From contig NZ_JAFKIP010000003.1 in NCBI RefSeq assembly GCF_017305435.1, forward strand, positions 372,001 through 436,000: 64,000 bases of DNA, read 5' to 3'. Below are positions 1 to 7,471 of this stretch, piece after piece. Position numbers and translations under genes: made by a program. Source of the stretch: Microbacterium sp. (GTDB taxonomy: Bacteria > Actinomycetota > Actinomycetes > Actinomycetales > Microbacteriaceae). Below the pieces are notes generated by a model. It did no database searches. It worked only from the letters and a program-made list of their open reading frames with translations, and was not told the origin of the DNA. Numbering within the stretch: the first letter of the stretch is position 1; each line of letters starts with the position of its first letter.

Positions 1-617
1 AGCGCATCGGTGATGGCGGTCTGCGAGAACCCGGCCGCCGCGAGCTTCGCCTGATCGGGGGTGATCGTGACCCGCTGGCCCTGGCCGCCGACGATGGATG
101 CCGCGGCCACGCCCTTGACGTCCTCGAGATCGGGGATGACGCTCGCCTCGAGCTGGGACTGGATCGTGTCGGCGTCGTCGTAGCCCGTCACGGCGAGCGA
201 GATGACCGGCAGGTCGTCGATCGAGAACGACACGACGTTCGGCTCGACGCCGTCCGGCAGCGTCGACTTGATGCGGTTGATCGCCTGCAGGATCTTCTGC
301 TCGGCCGTCGCGAGATCGGTCCCGTAGGTGAAGGACGCCTGGATGATCGACGCGTTCGTCGTGCTCGTCGCCGTCGTGGACTCGAGACCGGGGATGCCCT
401 GGATCGCTGTCTCGATCGGTGTCGACACGTCGTTGTTCACGACCTCCGGCGACGCACCCGGGTATGTCGTGACGACCGACAGCTGCGGGAACTCGATCGA
501 CGGGATGAGTTCCTGCTTCAGGTTCGTCAGGGCGAGCCCGCCGAAGATCGCGGCGACGATCGTGATCAGCGCGATGAGGGCGCGGTTCTTCAGGCTGAGG
601 ACGGCGAGGTTCGACAC
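1..617 (-). CDS. Efflux RND transporter permease, N-terminal part
   Basis: This is the first 205 residues of an AcrB/HAE1-type resistance-nodulation-division inner-membrane exporter; the rest lies left of the window. It starts at a GTG with an AAAGG ribosome-binding sequence. Residues 1-30 form the first transmembrane helix (NRALIALITIVAAIFGGLAL), followed by the family pattern QELIPSIEFPQLSVVTTYPG and EVVNNDVSTPIE, where the periplasmic porter domain begins. Actinobacterial members usually export hydrophobic compounds and are often controlled by a neighbouring TetR protein; a TetR-like palindrome lies just upstream. The substrate cannot be told from this fragment. Confidence 0.9.
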   Translation of the reverse strand, partial: MSNLAVLSLKNRALIALITIVAAIFGGLALTNLKQELIPSIEFPQLSVVTTYPGASPEVVNNDVSTPIETAIQGIPGLESTTATSTTNASIIQASFTYGTDLATAEQKILQAINRIKSTLPDGVEPNVVSFSIDDLPVISLAVTGYDDADTIQSQLEASVIPDLEDVKGVAAASIVGGQGQRVTITPDQAKLAAAGFSQTAITDA

Positions 618-679
618 GGAGGACCTTTGCTGAGGGAAGCGATTCCGGCGCCGTTCCCGCCCGATGGCGGCTCGACGCT

Positions 680-699
680 TCGATACACGGATGTATCGA
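680..699. promoter_or_regulatory. Palindromic operator in a divergent promoter region
   Basis: The arms TCGATACA and TGTATCGA are perfect 8-bp inverted repeats around CGGA. The site lies between the divergent RND exporter (start 617) and the HEFAH membrane protein (start 787). Size and symmetry suit a TetR-family repressor, which commonly guards RND/MMPL genes. No regulator gene is adjacent within the window, so the assignment is inference. Confidence 0.5.
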
Positions 700-786
700 G
701 GTCATTCTCGCATGCGATGCGTCGGCGAAGGGATTCCCCTGCCACGGCGGAGATAGGCTGGCGGCACCTCGAGGAAGGGCGTCCGC

Positions 787-1734
787 GTGTCAGATCCCGT
801 CGTCGCCGATGCTCCCGCGCCCGTCCCCCCGCCCGCGCCCCCGCGCCGGGCCGTCGGCTGGATCGTCGCCGTCAGCATCCTCGGCGCCCTGCTCGTCGCC
901 GTCGTCGGGGTCTCCGCCTGGCTGTATGTCGAGCGCACGCAGGACCGGGCGACGATCGACGACCAGCAGCGCGAGATCGAGGACCAGCGTCAGCAGCTCG
1001 ACGAGCAGCGCGAGCTCATCGACCGCAAGGAGGCGTTCGGCGCCGCCGTCGAAGGCCTCCTCGGCGAGGTCGAGGGGATGCGCGGGATGCCGATGGCATC
1101 CGTGATCCCCTGGGATTCCTACGACTCGCTGACCTGGCAGGCGTGGAGTCGTCGGTGGGATGTCGAGGGTCTCGATACGAGCATCCGCGCCGTCGAGGAC
1201 GCACGGGCGCGCCTCGCCGCGGAGCGCGCGGAGGCGGCGGCCGCGGCATCCGTCAACGCGTCCGGCAGCGCGTACGAAGCCGCCCTCGACGCGCTCGGCC
1301 AGGGGTACGTGAGCTGGTCGCTGGACGACGTCTGCAGCACCGCCGACGCGATCGCGTGCGTGCGGGCGCTCGACCCGCGCGTCGTGCACGTCGACGTCGC
1401 AGCCGAAGCGGAGCCGTACATGACGGATCGGATCCGCACCGGCGTCGCGTACCACGAGTTCGCGCACGTGCTGCAGTTCGCCAACCCCGAGCCGACGGAG
1501 ACGGCTCTGGATGCCTTCGGTGGCGACCCCGAGACCATGGCCGACTGCTTCGCGCTGACCTTCCTCGACGGCTGGACCCTCGACAGCCGCGTCTGGGACA
1601 GCGGCTCCAGCTACTGGGACGTGAGCGTCGGCTACGGCGTCGAGTGCGACGACGCGCAGAAGCAGGTCATCCGCGACTGGCGGAGCCGCCTCGGCGTCCA
1701 GGTGCGAGCGATCGGCCCCGGCGCGACGAGCTGA
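787..1734 (+). CDS. Membrane-anchored HExxH zinc-peptidase-like protein
   Basis: A 315-residue protein with a Pro/Ala-rich cytoplasmic N-terminus, one transmembrane helix (about 23-46) and a likely extracellular remainder. Residues 50-82 are charged and heptad-like (a coiled coil rich in Q, E, R and D). The C-terminal third holds YHEFAHVLQF (HEFAH at 223-227) and then ETMADCFALTF (249-259). This resembles the HEFGH...ELQADCFAG layout of the putative neutral zinc metallopeptidase family (YpfJ type), where the second glutamate is the third zinc ligand. Four cysteines (183, 191, 254, 287) could form disulfides outside the cell. Overall similarity to the family is weak, so activity is inferred only from the motif. 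The GTG start is the only one that keeps the helix near the N-terminus. Confidence 0.7.
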   Translation: MSDPVVADAPAPVPPPAPPRRAVGWIVAVSILGALLVAVVGVSAWLYVERTQDRATIDDQQREIEDQRQQLDEQRELIDRKEAFGAAVEGLLGEVEGMRGMPMASVIPWDSYDSLTWQAWSRRWDVEGLDTSIRAVEDARARLAAERAEAAAAASVNASGSAYEAALDALGQGYVSWSLDDVCSTADAIACVRALDPRVVHVDVAAEAEPYMTDRIRTGVAYHEFAHVLQFANPEPTETALDAFGGDPETMADCFALTFLDGWTLDSRVWDSGSSYWDVSVGYGVECDDAQKQVIRDWRSRLGVQVRAIGPGATS

Positions 1735-1766
1735 CGCCGACACGGCATCCGTCATCGCGGCATCCG

Positions 1767-2141
1767 TCAGCGGGGGAAGAGTCCGCCGATCGTGAACCCG
1801 ATCGCGGCCGCGACGACGCACACGACGAGCGTGCCGACGAGGTTCACCCACGCCCAGTCGCGCCGCCCGCGCTGCGCGAGCAGCACCGTCTCGACGGCGA
1901 CGGCGCTGAACGTCGTGAAGCCGCCGAGGACGCCCGTGCCGAGGATGGTGAGCCAGACCAGGGCGAGGTGGGGGATGCCGGTGAGAAGCCCCAGCAGGAA
2001 GGACCCGAGGACGTTCACGACGAGGATGCCGAGGGGGAACGCGGCGCGGCGCCCGCGCATGATGGCGCCGTCAAGCAGATAGCGCGCCCCCGCACCCAGT
2101 CCGCCGCCGACGAGAAGGGCCGTGACCTCGAGCGCGTTCAC
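1767..2141 (-). CDS. crcB: Fluoride channel subunit CrcB/Fluc (second copy)
   Basis: A 124-residue four-helix membrane protein of the Fluc fluoride-exporter family. Family signatures are GGGLGAGARYLLD near the N-terminus, LVVNVLGSFLLGLLTG in helix 2, and GTGVLGGFTTFSAVAVE in helix 3, with the Phe-box and central sodium-site region. It starts at a GTG that overlaps the stop of the upstream crcB by four bases (GTGA), so the two are translationally coupled. Paired crcB genes in Gram-positives usually form heterodimeric Fluc channels. The function is well supported by family knowledge; the heterodimer is inference. Confidence 0.93.
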   Translation of the reverse strand: MNALEVTALLVGGGLGAGARYLLDGAIMRGRRAAFPLGILVVNVLGSFLLGLLTGIPHLALVWLTILGTGVLGGFTTFSAVAVETVLLAQRGRRDWAWVNLVGTLVVCVVAAAIGFTIGGLFPR

Positions 2142-2569
2142 TCGGCCTCCTCCGGGGATTCGATCTCGCCCGGCCGCCCGGCGATGCGCCGACCGAGACC
2201 GAGGCCTGCGGCGGCCGCGAGCGCGCCGCCGAAGATCGTGACGGCGGCGAGCACGAGCCCGACGAGCGGCGCGGAGCTTCCCATCGTCACGACGTGCACC
2301 GCGAAGGCGCTGTACGTCGTGAATCCGCCCAGCACACCCGTACCGAGGAACGAGCGCCACCGGGGATGCCGGTCGTCGAGCGCCCCGACGACGACACCCA
2401 GCAGAAGCGCTCCCGCGAGGTTGATGACGAGGGTGAGAGCGGGGACGAGGAGGGGATGCGCGCCCGCCGAGAACGGCACGGTCAGCGCCGCACGCGCGGC
2501 GACCCCGGCCGCCCCGCCGCAGATCACGAGGATCAGCACGACAGGTGAGAACCATGCGGCGCGGGCCAT
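2138..2569 (-). CDS. crcB: Fluoride channel subunit CrcB/Fluc (first copy)
   Basis: A 143-residue Fluc-family membrane protein, first gene of the coupled crcB pair. It shows GGAAGVAARAAL, LVINLAGALLLGVVVG and GTGVLGGFTTYSAFAVH, matching the conserved Asn and Phe/Thr/Ser positions of fluoride channels, and has a charged C-terminal tail (PGEIESPEEAE). The ATG start is preceded by an intergenic gap holding a repeated inverted-repeat element and no recognisable fluoride riboswitch. With the downstream copy it likely forms a dual-topology or heterodimeric channel protecting enzymes from fluoride. Confidence 0.93.
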   Translation of the reverse strand: MARAAWFSPVVLILVICGGAAGVAARAALTVPFSAGAHPLLVPALTLVINLAGALLLGVVVGALDDRHPRWRSFLGTGVLGGFTTYSAFAVHVVTMGSSAPLVGLVLAAVTIFGGALAAAAGLGLGRRIAGRPGEIESPEEAE

Positions 2570-2604
2570 GACCGCAGGCTACCCGACGAGATCGCCGCCT
2601 CAGC

Positions 2605-2662
2605 GGAGATGTCGGCGCAGATCGTCGCCTCAGCGGGAGATTGCGACCATCTGCGACGACAT
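2605..2662. repeat. Inverted-repeat element, family A, copy 1
   Basis: The 20-bp arms at 2609-2628 and 2643-2662 match at 18 of 20 positions when one is reverse-complemented. The run GGAGATGTCGGCGCAGATCG at the left end recurs exactly at 20158-20177, so this is a dispersed element and not only a terminator. A partial direct repeat of about 18 bp (near 2590 and 2620) also overlaps it. It lies between topoisomerase IB (end 2680) and crcB, both read leftward. Confidence 0.7.
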
Positions 2663-2679
2663 TCCGGGCGCGGGCCCGC

Positions 2680-3642
2680 TCACCCGAGGATCAGCGCACG
2701 GATCGCCGACTCGGGCGAGACGGTCGTGTCGAGCACGACGCCGCGGCGGTACCTCGCGAACACCCGCGGGTCGATGTATGAGCCCCGCGCGACGGTGGGG
2801 GTGTTCCCGAGCGCGTCGGAGGCGGCCTTCACGGCCAACACCTCGGCGTGCTTGCGATCGCGCTTCGAGCCGGGCGGACCCAGCCGTGCGAGCGCGTCGG
2901 CGGCAAGGATCGTGCCGCGGAGGGTGCGGAAGTCCTTGGCCGTGAACGTCCCCCCGGTCATCGCCCGCACATAGGCGTTGACATCCTTCGGCGTGAGCGG
3001 CACCCGCCGCCGGCCGCGCATGTAGGCGAGGAGGGGAGCCGCCGGGCGGCCCGAGGCGAGGCCCGCGACGACCACGGCGAGCTCCGCGTCGTCGATGTCG
3101 AGACTCTGCCGCTTGCCGCTCTTGCCGCGGAAGCGCAGGCTCGTGATCGCCCCGTCGACGGCGGCATCCCGGCGGCGGAGCGTCGTGAGGCCGCGGCTGC
3201 CGTGACGCGTGAGGTACTTCGCACTGCCGACGCGCGGTGCCGCCTGATCGAGCAGCCGGAACGCCGTCGCGAGCACCCGTTCGCGATCGAGGTCGTCGCG
3301 ACGCAGCGACGCCGTGACCCGAGCGCGCGCGTGCGGCAGCGAGGCGGCGAGCTGCAGCGCGCGGGCGTACTTGCCCTTGTCGCGCCCCGCGGACCAGTCC
3401 GGGTGATACACGTACTGGCGTCGCCCCGCCTCGTCGACGCCCGTCGCCTGGATGTGACCGTCGGATGCCGCGCTGATCCAGACGTCCGTCCATGCCGGCG
3501 GGATCACGAGGGCGACGACGCGTTCGCGCTCGGCGGCGGGCAGCGCCGCACCGTCGGCATCCGTGTACCGGAACCCGCTCCCCGAGCGTGTGCGCGTGTA
3601 GCCGAGGTCGGTGCCCGGGCGGACGGTCTTCAGCCTCGGCAT
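2680..3642 (-). CDS. DNA topoisomerase IB
   Basis: A 320-residue poxvirus-like type IB topoisomerase, which relaxes supercoils by nicking one strand through a 3'-phosphotyrosine. Family features are GHIQATGVDEAGRRQYVYHPDW (62-83), KYLTRHGSRGLTTL (142-155), TAKDFRTLRGT (234-244) and the C-terminal RGSYIDPRVF, in which Tyr289 is the likely nucleophile. Length fits bacterial members (about 310-350). The ATG shares one base with the stop of the upstream small gene (TGATG), which fixes this start over longer readings and implies coupled translation. Confidence 0.93.
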   Translation of the reverse strand: MPRLKTVRPGTDLGYTRTRSGSGFRYTDADGAALPAAERERVVALVIPPAWTDVWISAASDGHIQATGVDEAGRRQYVYHPDWSAGRDKGKYARALQLAASLPHARARVTASLRRDDLDRERVLATAFRLLDQAAPRVGSAKYLTRHGSRGLTTLRRRDAAVDGAITSLRFRGKSGKRQSLDIDDAELAVVVAGLASGRPAAPLLAYMRGRRRVPLTPKDVNAYVRAMTGGTFTAKDFRTLRGTILAADALARLGPPGSKRDRKHAEVLAVKAASDALGNTPTVARGSYIDPRVFARYRRGVVLDTTVSPESAIRALILG

Positions 3643-3911
3643 CAGTCCTCGCGCAGCATGTCGACGAGCTCGGCCTTCCGCTTGCCGGAGTAGCCGTGGA
3701 GACCCAGCTCCTTGGCGCGGGCGCGCAGCGCGGCGACGGTCCAGTCCTCGTACGAGCCAGATTCGCCGCCGCGGCGGCCGACGGCCGAGCGACCGTCGCG
3801 GGCGGCGGCGTTCGAGATGCGGGCCGCCTTCTGCTTCGACGCGCCTTCCGCTCGGAGCTCCTCGTAGAGCTCGGGATCCTTGATGCTGGCAGGGGTCTCG
3901 TTTCTCGGCAT
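3642..3911 (-). CDS. Small DUF7218-like protein with Rho-N/SAP-like C-terminus
   Basis: An 89-residue basic protein. The N-terminal half ([31 protein letters not shown]) matches the pattern of short actinobacterial proteins I associate with DUF7218. The C-terminal 35 residues ([32 protein letters not shown]) form the helix-turn-helix-like Rho N-terminal/SAP fold that binds nucleic acid. It is coupled to topoisomerase IB by a TGATG overlap, which points to a DNA-associated role, perhaps as a topoisomerase partner. The partner role is inference. Confidence 0.8.
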   Translation of the reverse strand: MPRNETPASIKDPELYEELRAEGASKQKAARISNAAARDGRSAVGRRGGESGSYEDWTVAALRARAKELGLHGYSGKRKAELVDMLRED

Positions 3912-4052
3912 ACATCGGCCCTATCGCATCGCTCTCACCCGCCGCAAGGGGGGCGGCAAGTGAGAGCGACGGCGGTAGCGTCGGGGTGGCTCCGCCGTCC
4001 CCGGAGCCCCGGGCCGCTTCACAAGAGCCGCCCGAACGAAAGGAGTTCCCCC

Positions 4053-4214
4053 GTGAACATCGCCCTCCTGATCATCATCATCGTGGCCATCGTGCTCGCC
4101 ATCGTCGGCGGCATGAACGCCGCCCTCAACTGGTTGCTGTGGGTCGCGCTGATCGTCGGCGTCATCGCGCTGATCGCGTTCCTGCTGCGCGTCGTGCGCG
4201 GCGGCAGGGCCTGA
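4053..4214 (+). CDS. Small two-helix membrane protein
   Basis: A 53-residue, almost wholly hydrophobic protein with an N-terminal helix (ALLIIIIVAIVLAIVGG, about 4-20), the linker MNAALN, a second helix (about 28-46) and a positive tail RVVRGGRA. The GTG start has an AAAGGAG ribosome-binding site eight bases upstream, and a strong terminator follows. It resembles the small hydrophobic proteins common in actinobacteria. No specific function can be assigned. Confidence 0.75.
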   Translation: MNIALLIIIIVAIVLAIVGGMNAALNWLLWVALIVGVIALIAFLLRVVRGGRA

Positions 4215-4235
4215 CGCCGCGGCGCGGCAGTCTGC

Positions 4236-4277
4236 ACACGCGAAACGGCCCCGGCATCGCTGGGGCCGTTTCGTGTG
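4236..4277. terminator. Rho-independent-like bidirectional terminator
   Basis: CGAAACGGCCCC at 4241-4252 pairs perfectly with GGGGCCGTTTCG at 4262-4273 around a 9-base loop, with weaker pairing of the flanking CAC/GTG. It sits between the small membrane protein and the convergent esterase gene. The string GGGGCCGTTTCG recurs immediately downstream (4292-4303), just before the esterase stop. Confidence 0.85.
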
Positions 4278-4303
4278 CCGTCGCCGCGCCCGGGGCCGTT
4301 TCG

Positions 4304-5638
4304 CTACGGGGCGGACAGTCCGAGCCGGGGGTACAGCGTCTGAAACGCCTTCGGCAGTCCGCCGTTCAGAGCGTCCTGCACGTGCCCCGCGCCGGGGACG
4401 ATGTACGAGGTGGCCGTGAATCCGGCATTCTGCGCGAGCTGCGCGCTCGCCTGAGCGGCGGCGACGTACACGGGATCGTTCTCTCCGGCGGTGAACACGG
4501 CGACGTGCCCCGCGAACGCTCCGGCGTTCTTCTGGATCCACGCCTCGGGCTTGTTCGCCTCGAACGCCGCCTGATCGCCGCCGTAGACGCCCGCGATCGC
4601 GGCGTTCGGGTCCTCGGATCCGGCGTACGGCTCGCCGGAGATCGAGATGATGTTCCCCCAGATGTCGGGATGCTGCGTCCCCCAGATGAACGCGCACGCG
4701 CCCCCGTTGGAGTATCCCGCGATCGTCCAGAAGGCCGGGTCCTGGATGATGTTCAACCTGCTCTTCGCGTACGCGACGACGTCCGTGTTGATGTACGTCG
4801 CGACCCCACCGTAGGTCGAGGAGTCCGTGCACAGCGGGTCCTGGCTCGGATCGCCCAGCTGGTCGGCGACGATCACGATCGGCGCGAGGCCCTTGTTCTG
4901 AGCGGCGAGGGCGTCCAGTGCCGTCTGGATGAAGGAGGGGTCGGGGTTGCCGGGCTGGCCCATCATCATGACGACGAGCGGCAGCGCCGGGGCGTCCGGC
5001 ACCTGAGCCGCGGGCGGAAGATAGATGGAGGCGTCGCGCGGAGTGAACCCGGCCGACGAGGGGATGGCGCTCGCCCCGCTGAGAAGTCCGACCTTCCCCT
5101 GCGCGGGCATGTCGGCCGGCGGCGTCCACCGCGCGTACAGCGGACCGCTCGGCGACACGCGGGGACTCGGATGCGGACCGTCCAGCCCGTCGACCTGATC
5201 GAGGCTCGAGACCCCGAAGAGCGCCCCGAGCGTCCGATTGATGCCGAACGAGGCATTGATCCCGATCACCGTCGACAGCACCGTCAGGATCGCGACGACG
5301 ACCGCGACGACCCTCCGCCACGGCGTGACACCCCACAGGCTCGCGATCGCGAGACCGGCCCCGCCGAGGCCCGCACCCGCCCACACCGTGACGGTGAGCG
5401 GGAGCCTCTCGCCGAAGGATCCGGCCGCGTCCGCGACCAGCACGGCGCCGACACCGACCGCCGCGCCGGCGAACAGCCCGAACAGACAGCGGGCGATCCA
5501 CGCGGCACGCGGCGGCCGGGCCAGCAGGATCAGGATGCCGAGGATCGTCAGACCCCACACCGCGAGCGGCACCGGTCCGTCGACGATGTCCGCGCCCGCC
5601 AGCCACTTCGGCATCCAGGTCCCCCCTCCGCGCGACAC
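4304..5638 (-). CDS. Membrane-anchored putative esterase (alpha/beta hydrolase)
   Basis: A 444-residue protein with about four N-terminal transmembrane helices (roughly residues 20-130), followed by an extracellular alpha/beta-hydrolase domain of the esterase D/mycolyltransferase type. The nucleophile elbow is AGYSNGGACAF (GxSxGG) and the C-terminal histidine lies in IVPGAGHVQDAL; FTAGENDPVY probably carries the acid. Similar actinobacterial proteins act on cell-envelope or exogenous esters. An in-frame ATG eight codons later (MPKWLAG) is an alternative start. The substrate is unknown. Confidence 0.85.
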   Translation of the reverse strand: MSRGGGTWMPKWLAGADIVDGPVPLAVWGLTILGILILLARPPRAAWIARCLFGLFAGAAVGVGAVLVADAAGSFGERLPLTVTVWAGAGLGGAGLAIASLWGVTPWRRVVAVVVAILTVLSTVIGINASFGINRTLGALFGVSSLDQVDGLDGPHPSPRVSPSGPLYARWTPPADMPAQGKVGLLSGASAIPSSAGFTPRDASIYLPPAAQVPDAPALPLVVMMMGQPGNPDPSFIQTALDALAAQNKGLAPIVIVADQLGDPSQDPLCTDSSTYGGVATYINTDVVAYAKSRLNIIQDPAFWTIAGYSNGGACAFIWGTQHPDIWGNIISISGEPYAGSEDPNAAIAGVYGGDQAAFEANKPEAWIQKNAGAFAGHVAVFTAGENDPVYVAAAQASAQLAQNAGFTATSYIVPGAGHVQDALNGGLPKAFQTLYPRLGLSAP

Positions 5639-5721
5639 GACGACTCGTCGATGCCGTGCGGATCATGGTAGTCAGCGCGGATCGGCGGGAGCCACGGACG
5701 CACGTCCCGTCTCCCGGGCTT

Positions 5722-6480
5722 TCAGATGCGCGCGGCGTGGGCGGCGAGCGCGGCGCGGACGAATGCCGCGCCCTCGACACCCCCGTAGCCCTCGGCGAAC
5801 CGCTCGTCGGCGACGTACATCTCGCCGAGACCGCGCACGTATCCGGCGACGTCACCGGAGGGATCGGATGCGGGGGTGCCGGGGATGCCGCGGAGCCACT
5901 CCACGTGCCGTGCGGCGAGCGCCTGCGCCTCCACCCCGTCCGGGTCGATTCCACGCGCGGCGGCCTCCTGCCAGGCCGCGTTCAACGCCGCGGTCTGCGC
6001 CTTCCAGTCGCCCTGCGCCGCGGCATCCATGCCCCGCCACCAGCGGTCGGAGTCGGCGGCGGCCTGCTCGCCCCACCTCTCGGCGACCTCGTCGCGGTAC
6101 TGCGTGTGATCGAACCCGTCGAACATGTCCTTCGCCATGGGCTCTTCCCCTTTCTCCAATGCGGTGATGGTCGACTGCACGGCGGCGATCTGCCGGCCGA
6201 GGCGGTGCTGCTCGGCACGCAGCCAGGCGAGGTGGTGCGCGAGCGCGTCCTCCTCCGCCGCCGGCCGGGCGAGGATCTCGGCGATCTGCGGCAGCGAGAG
6301 CCCGAGCTCCCGCAGCAGCAGAATCCGCTGCAGGCGCACGAGGGCGGCGCTGTCGTAGCGGCGATAGCCGTTCGCCCCGACCCCCGTCGGCGTCAGCAGT
6401 CCGATGTCGTCGTAGTGCCGGAGGGTCCGGCTCGTCGTCCCGGCGAGCTTCGCGATCTGCTGGATCGACCAATCGTTCAT
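5722..6480 (-). CDS. MerR-family regulator with TipAS-like antibiotic-recognition domain
   Basis: A 252-residue regulator. Residues 1-70 are the MerR winged helix-turn-helix (WSIQQIAKLAGTTSRTLRHYDDIGLL...GYRRYD), followed by a coiled-coil dimerisation helix. A TipAS domain (about 130-250) begins at FDHTQYRDEVAERWGE, the usual sensor of thiopeptides and other peptide drugs in TipAL-type proteins. The ATG at 6480 was chosen because the promoter (6488-6518) places transcription initiation at about this base. A GTG three codons upstream would overlap the -10 element. It is likely autoregulated through the palindrome in the promoter spacer. Confidence 0.9.
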   Translation of the reverse strand: MNDWSIQQIAKLAGTTSRTLRHYDDIGLLTPTGVGANGYRRYDSAALVRLQRILLLRELGLSLPQIAEILARPAAEEDALAHHLAWLRAEQHRLGRQIAAVQSTITALEKGEEPMAKDMFDGFDHTQYRDEVAERWGEQAAADSDRWWRGMDAAAQGDWKAQTAALNAAWQEAAARGIDPDGVEAQALAARHVEWLRGIPGTPASDPSGDVAGYVRGLGEMYVADERFAEGYGGVEGAAFVRAALAAHAARI

Positions 6481-6487
6481 GGATGCC

Positions 6488-6518
6488 ACGCTAAAGGTTG
6501 ACGTTGCGTCAATGTCAA
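6488..6518 (-). promoter_or_regulatory. MerR-type promoter with 19-bp spacer and operator palindrome
   Basis: On the minus strand, -35 TTGACA (6518-6513) is followed by a 19-bp spacer and TAGCGT (6493-6488) as the -10. The plus-strand spacer holds the perfect palindrome TTGACG-TTG-CGTCAA (6498-6512). An overlong 19-bp spacer with a central dyad is the hallmark of MerR-activated promoters, which the regulator untwists. The -10 ends seven bases before the ATG, so the mRNA would be essentially leaderless. Confidence 0.7.
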
Positions 6519-6544
6519 GCCGAACTCTCTCAGAGATGATGGAA

Positions 6545-6593
6545 AGTCGAGATATATCGTGTTATTCTCGCCTTAACGCGATATATCTCGACT
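6545..6593. promoter_or_regulatory. Perfect 15-bp inverted-repeat operator before DUF4097-PadR
   Basis: AGTCGAGATATATCG (6545-6559) is repeated in perfect inverted form at 6579-6593 with a 19-bp gap. Each arm is itself nearly palindromic, so it may be two PadR-dimer sites flanking the promoter. It lies 26 bp before the ATG of the DUF4097 gene and its downstream padR, consistent with autoregulation by that PadR protein. The regulator assignment is inference. Confidence 0.7.
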
Positions 6594-6618
6594 CGCGCAC
6601 ATCCAGACGGAGGAACAC

Positions 6619-7470
6619 ATGTCGGACGAGAAGTGGCTGATCAAGCCGGGCGAGAACCGCGTGATCGACCTGGAAGGCATCCGCAAGCTCAAGGTCGGCC
6701 TCGTCGGCGGCCAGATCGACGTCGTCGCCCATGACGAGCCGGGCGTGCGCATCGAGGTGCACAGCGTCACGATCAAGGACCTGCGTATCGAGACGTCCGG
6801 CGATGTCGTCGAGATCGACCACCCCCAGCTGCGCTGGGACAACTTCCTCGAGGTGTTCCGCAACTTCGGCTCGGGCGGCCCGAAGGCCGAGATCTCCGTC
6901 GCCGTCCCCCGCGACGTCGCTCTGACGCTCGGCGTCGTGTCGGCGAGCGCGCTCGTGTCGGGCCTCGCGTCGGGTGCGCGCCTCAACACCGTCTCCGGCG
7001 ACATCATCGTCGACGGCCTCACCGGCGACCTGACCGTCAACGCCGTCTCGGGCGACGTGCAGATCCGCGGCCTCGACGGCACACTGAGCGCGAACTCGGT
7101 GTCGGGCGAGGTCGCGGCGACCGGCACGATCCGCAAGGCCGGCGCCGACACCGTCTCGGGCGACGTCATGGTCGACTCGTCGGGCCGTGTGGATGCCGTG
7201 AACGTCAACACCGTCTCGGGCGAGACGACCGTCCGCCTCGACGAGGGCCTTCCGGCCAACTACGTGCTGCGGTCCGTGAGCGGCCGCGTCCTCGTCGACG
7301 GCGTCAAGCGCTCGGCGTCGGGGCCCACGAACTGGACCGACTCGGTCGGCGAGCTCAGCGGCAGCTTCGCCGACGTGCGTGCGAACTCCGTGTCGGGAGC
7401 GGTCACGGTGCTGCGCCGCGCGGCGCTCGCCCCGGCCGACGTTCCGGCGCCGATCGGCGAGGAGTACTGA
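6619..7470 (+). CDS. DUF4097 beta-helix (putative adhesin-like) protein
   Basis: A 283-residue protein of the DUF4097 family. After an N-terminal region (1-90) it carries at least seven short parallel beta-helix turns with the recurring core NTVSGD/NAVSGD/NSVSGE/DTVSGD spaced by 18-22 residues. It has no signal peptide or membrane segment, so it is probably cytoplasmic or non-classically located. A GGAGGA ribosome-binding site precedes the ATG. The start of padR follows one base after the stop, a pairing commonly seen in actinobacteria. The biochemical role of the family is unknown, often linked to cell-envelope stress. Confidence 0.85.
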   Translation: MSDEKWLIKPGENRVIDLEGIRKLKVGLVGGQIDVVAHDEPGVRIEVHSVTIKDLRIETSGDVVEIDHPQLRWDNFLEVFRNFGSGGPKAEISVAVPRDVALTLGVVSASALVSGLASGARLNTVSGDIIVDGLTGDLTVNAVSGDVQIRGLDGTLSANSVSGEVAATGTIRKAGADTVSGDVMVDSSGRVDAVNVNTVSGETTVRLDEGLPANYVLRSVSGRVLVDGVKRSASGPTNWTDSVGELSGSFADVRANSVSGAVTVLRRAALAPADVPAPIGEEY

Positions 7471-7471
7471 C

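Noticed and set aside
2570..2680. Fluoride riboswitch before crcB
   Set aside because: I could not find the pseudoknot core; the gap is filled by the inverted-repeat element.
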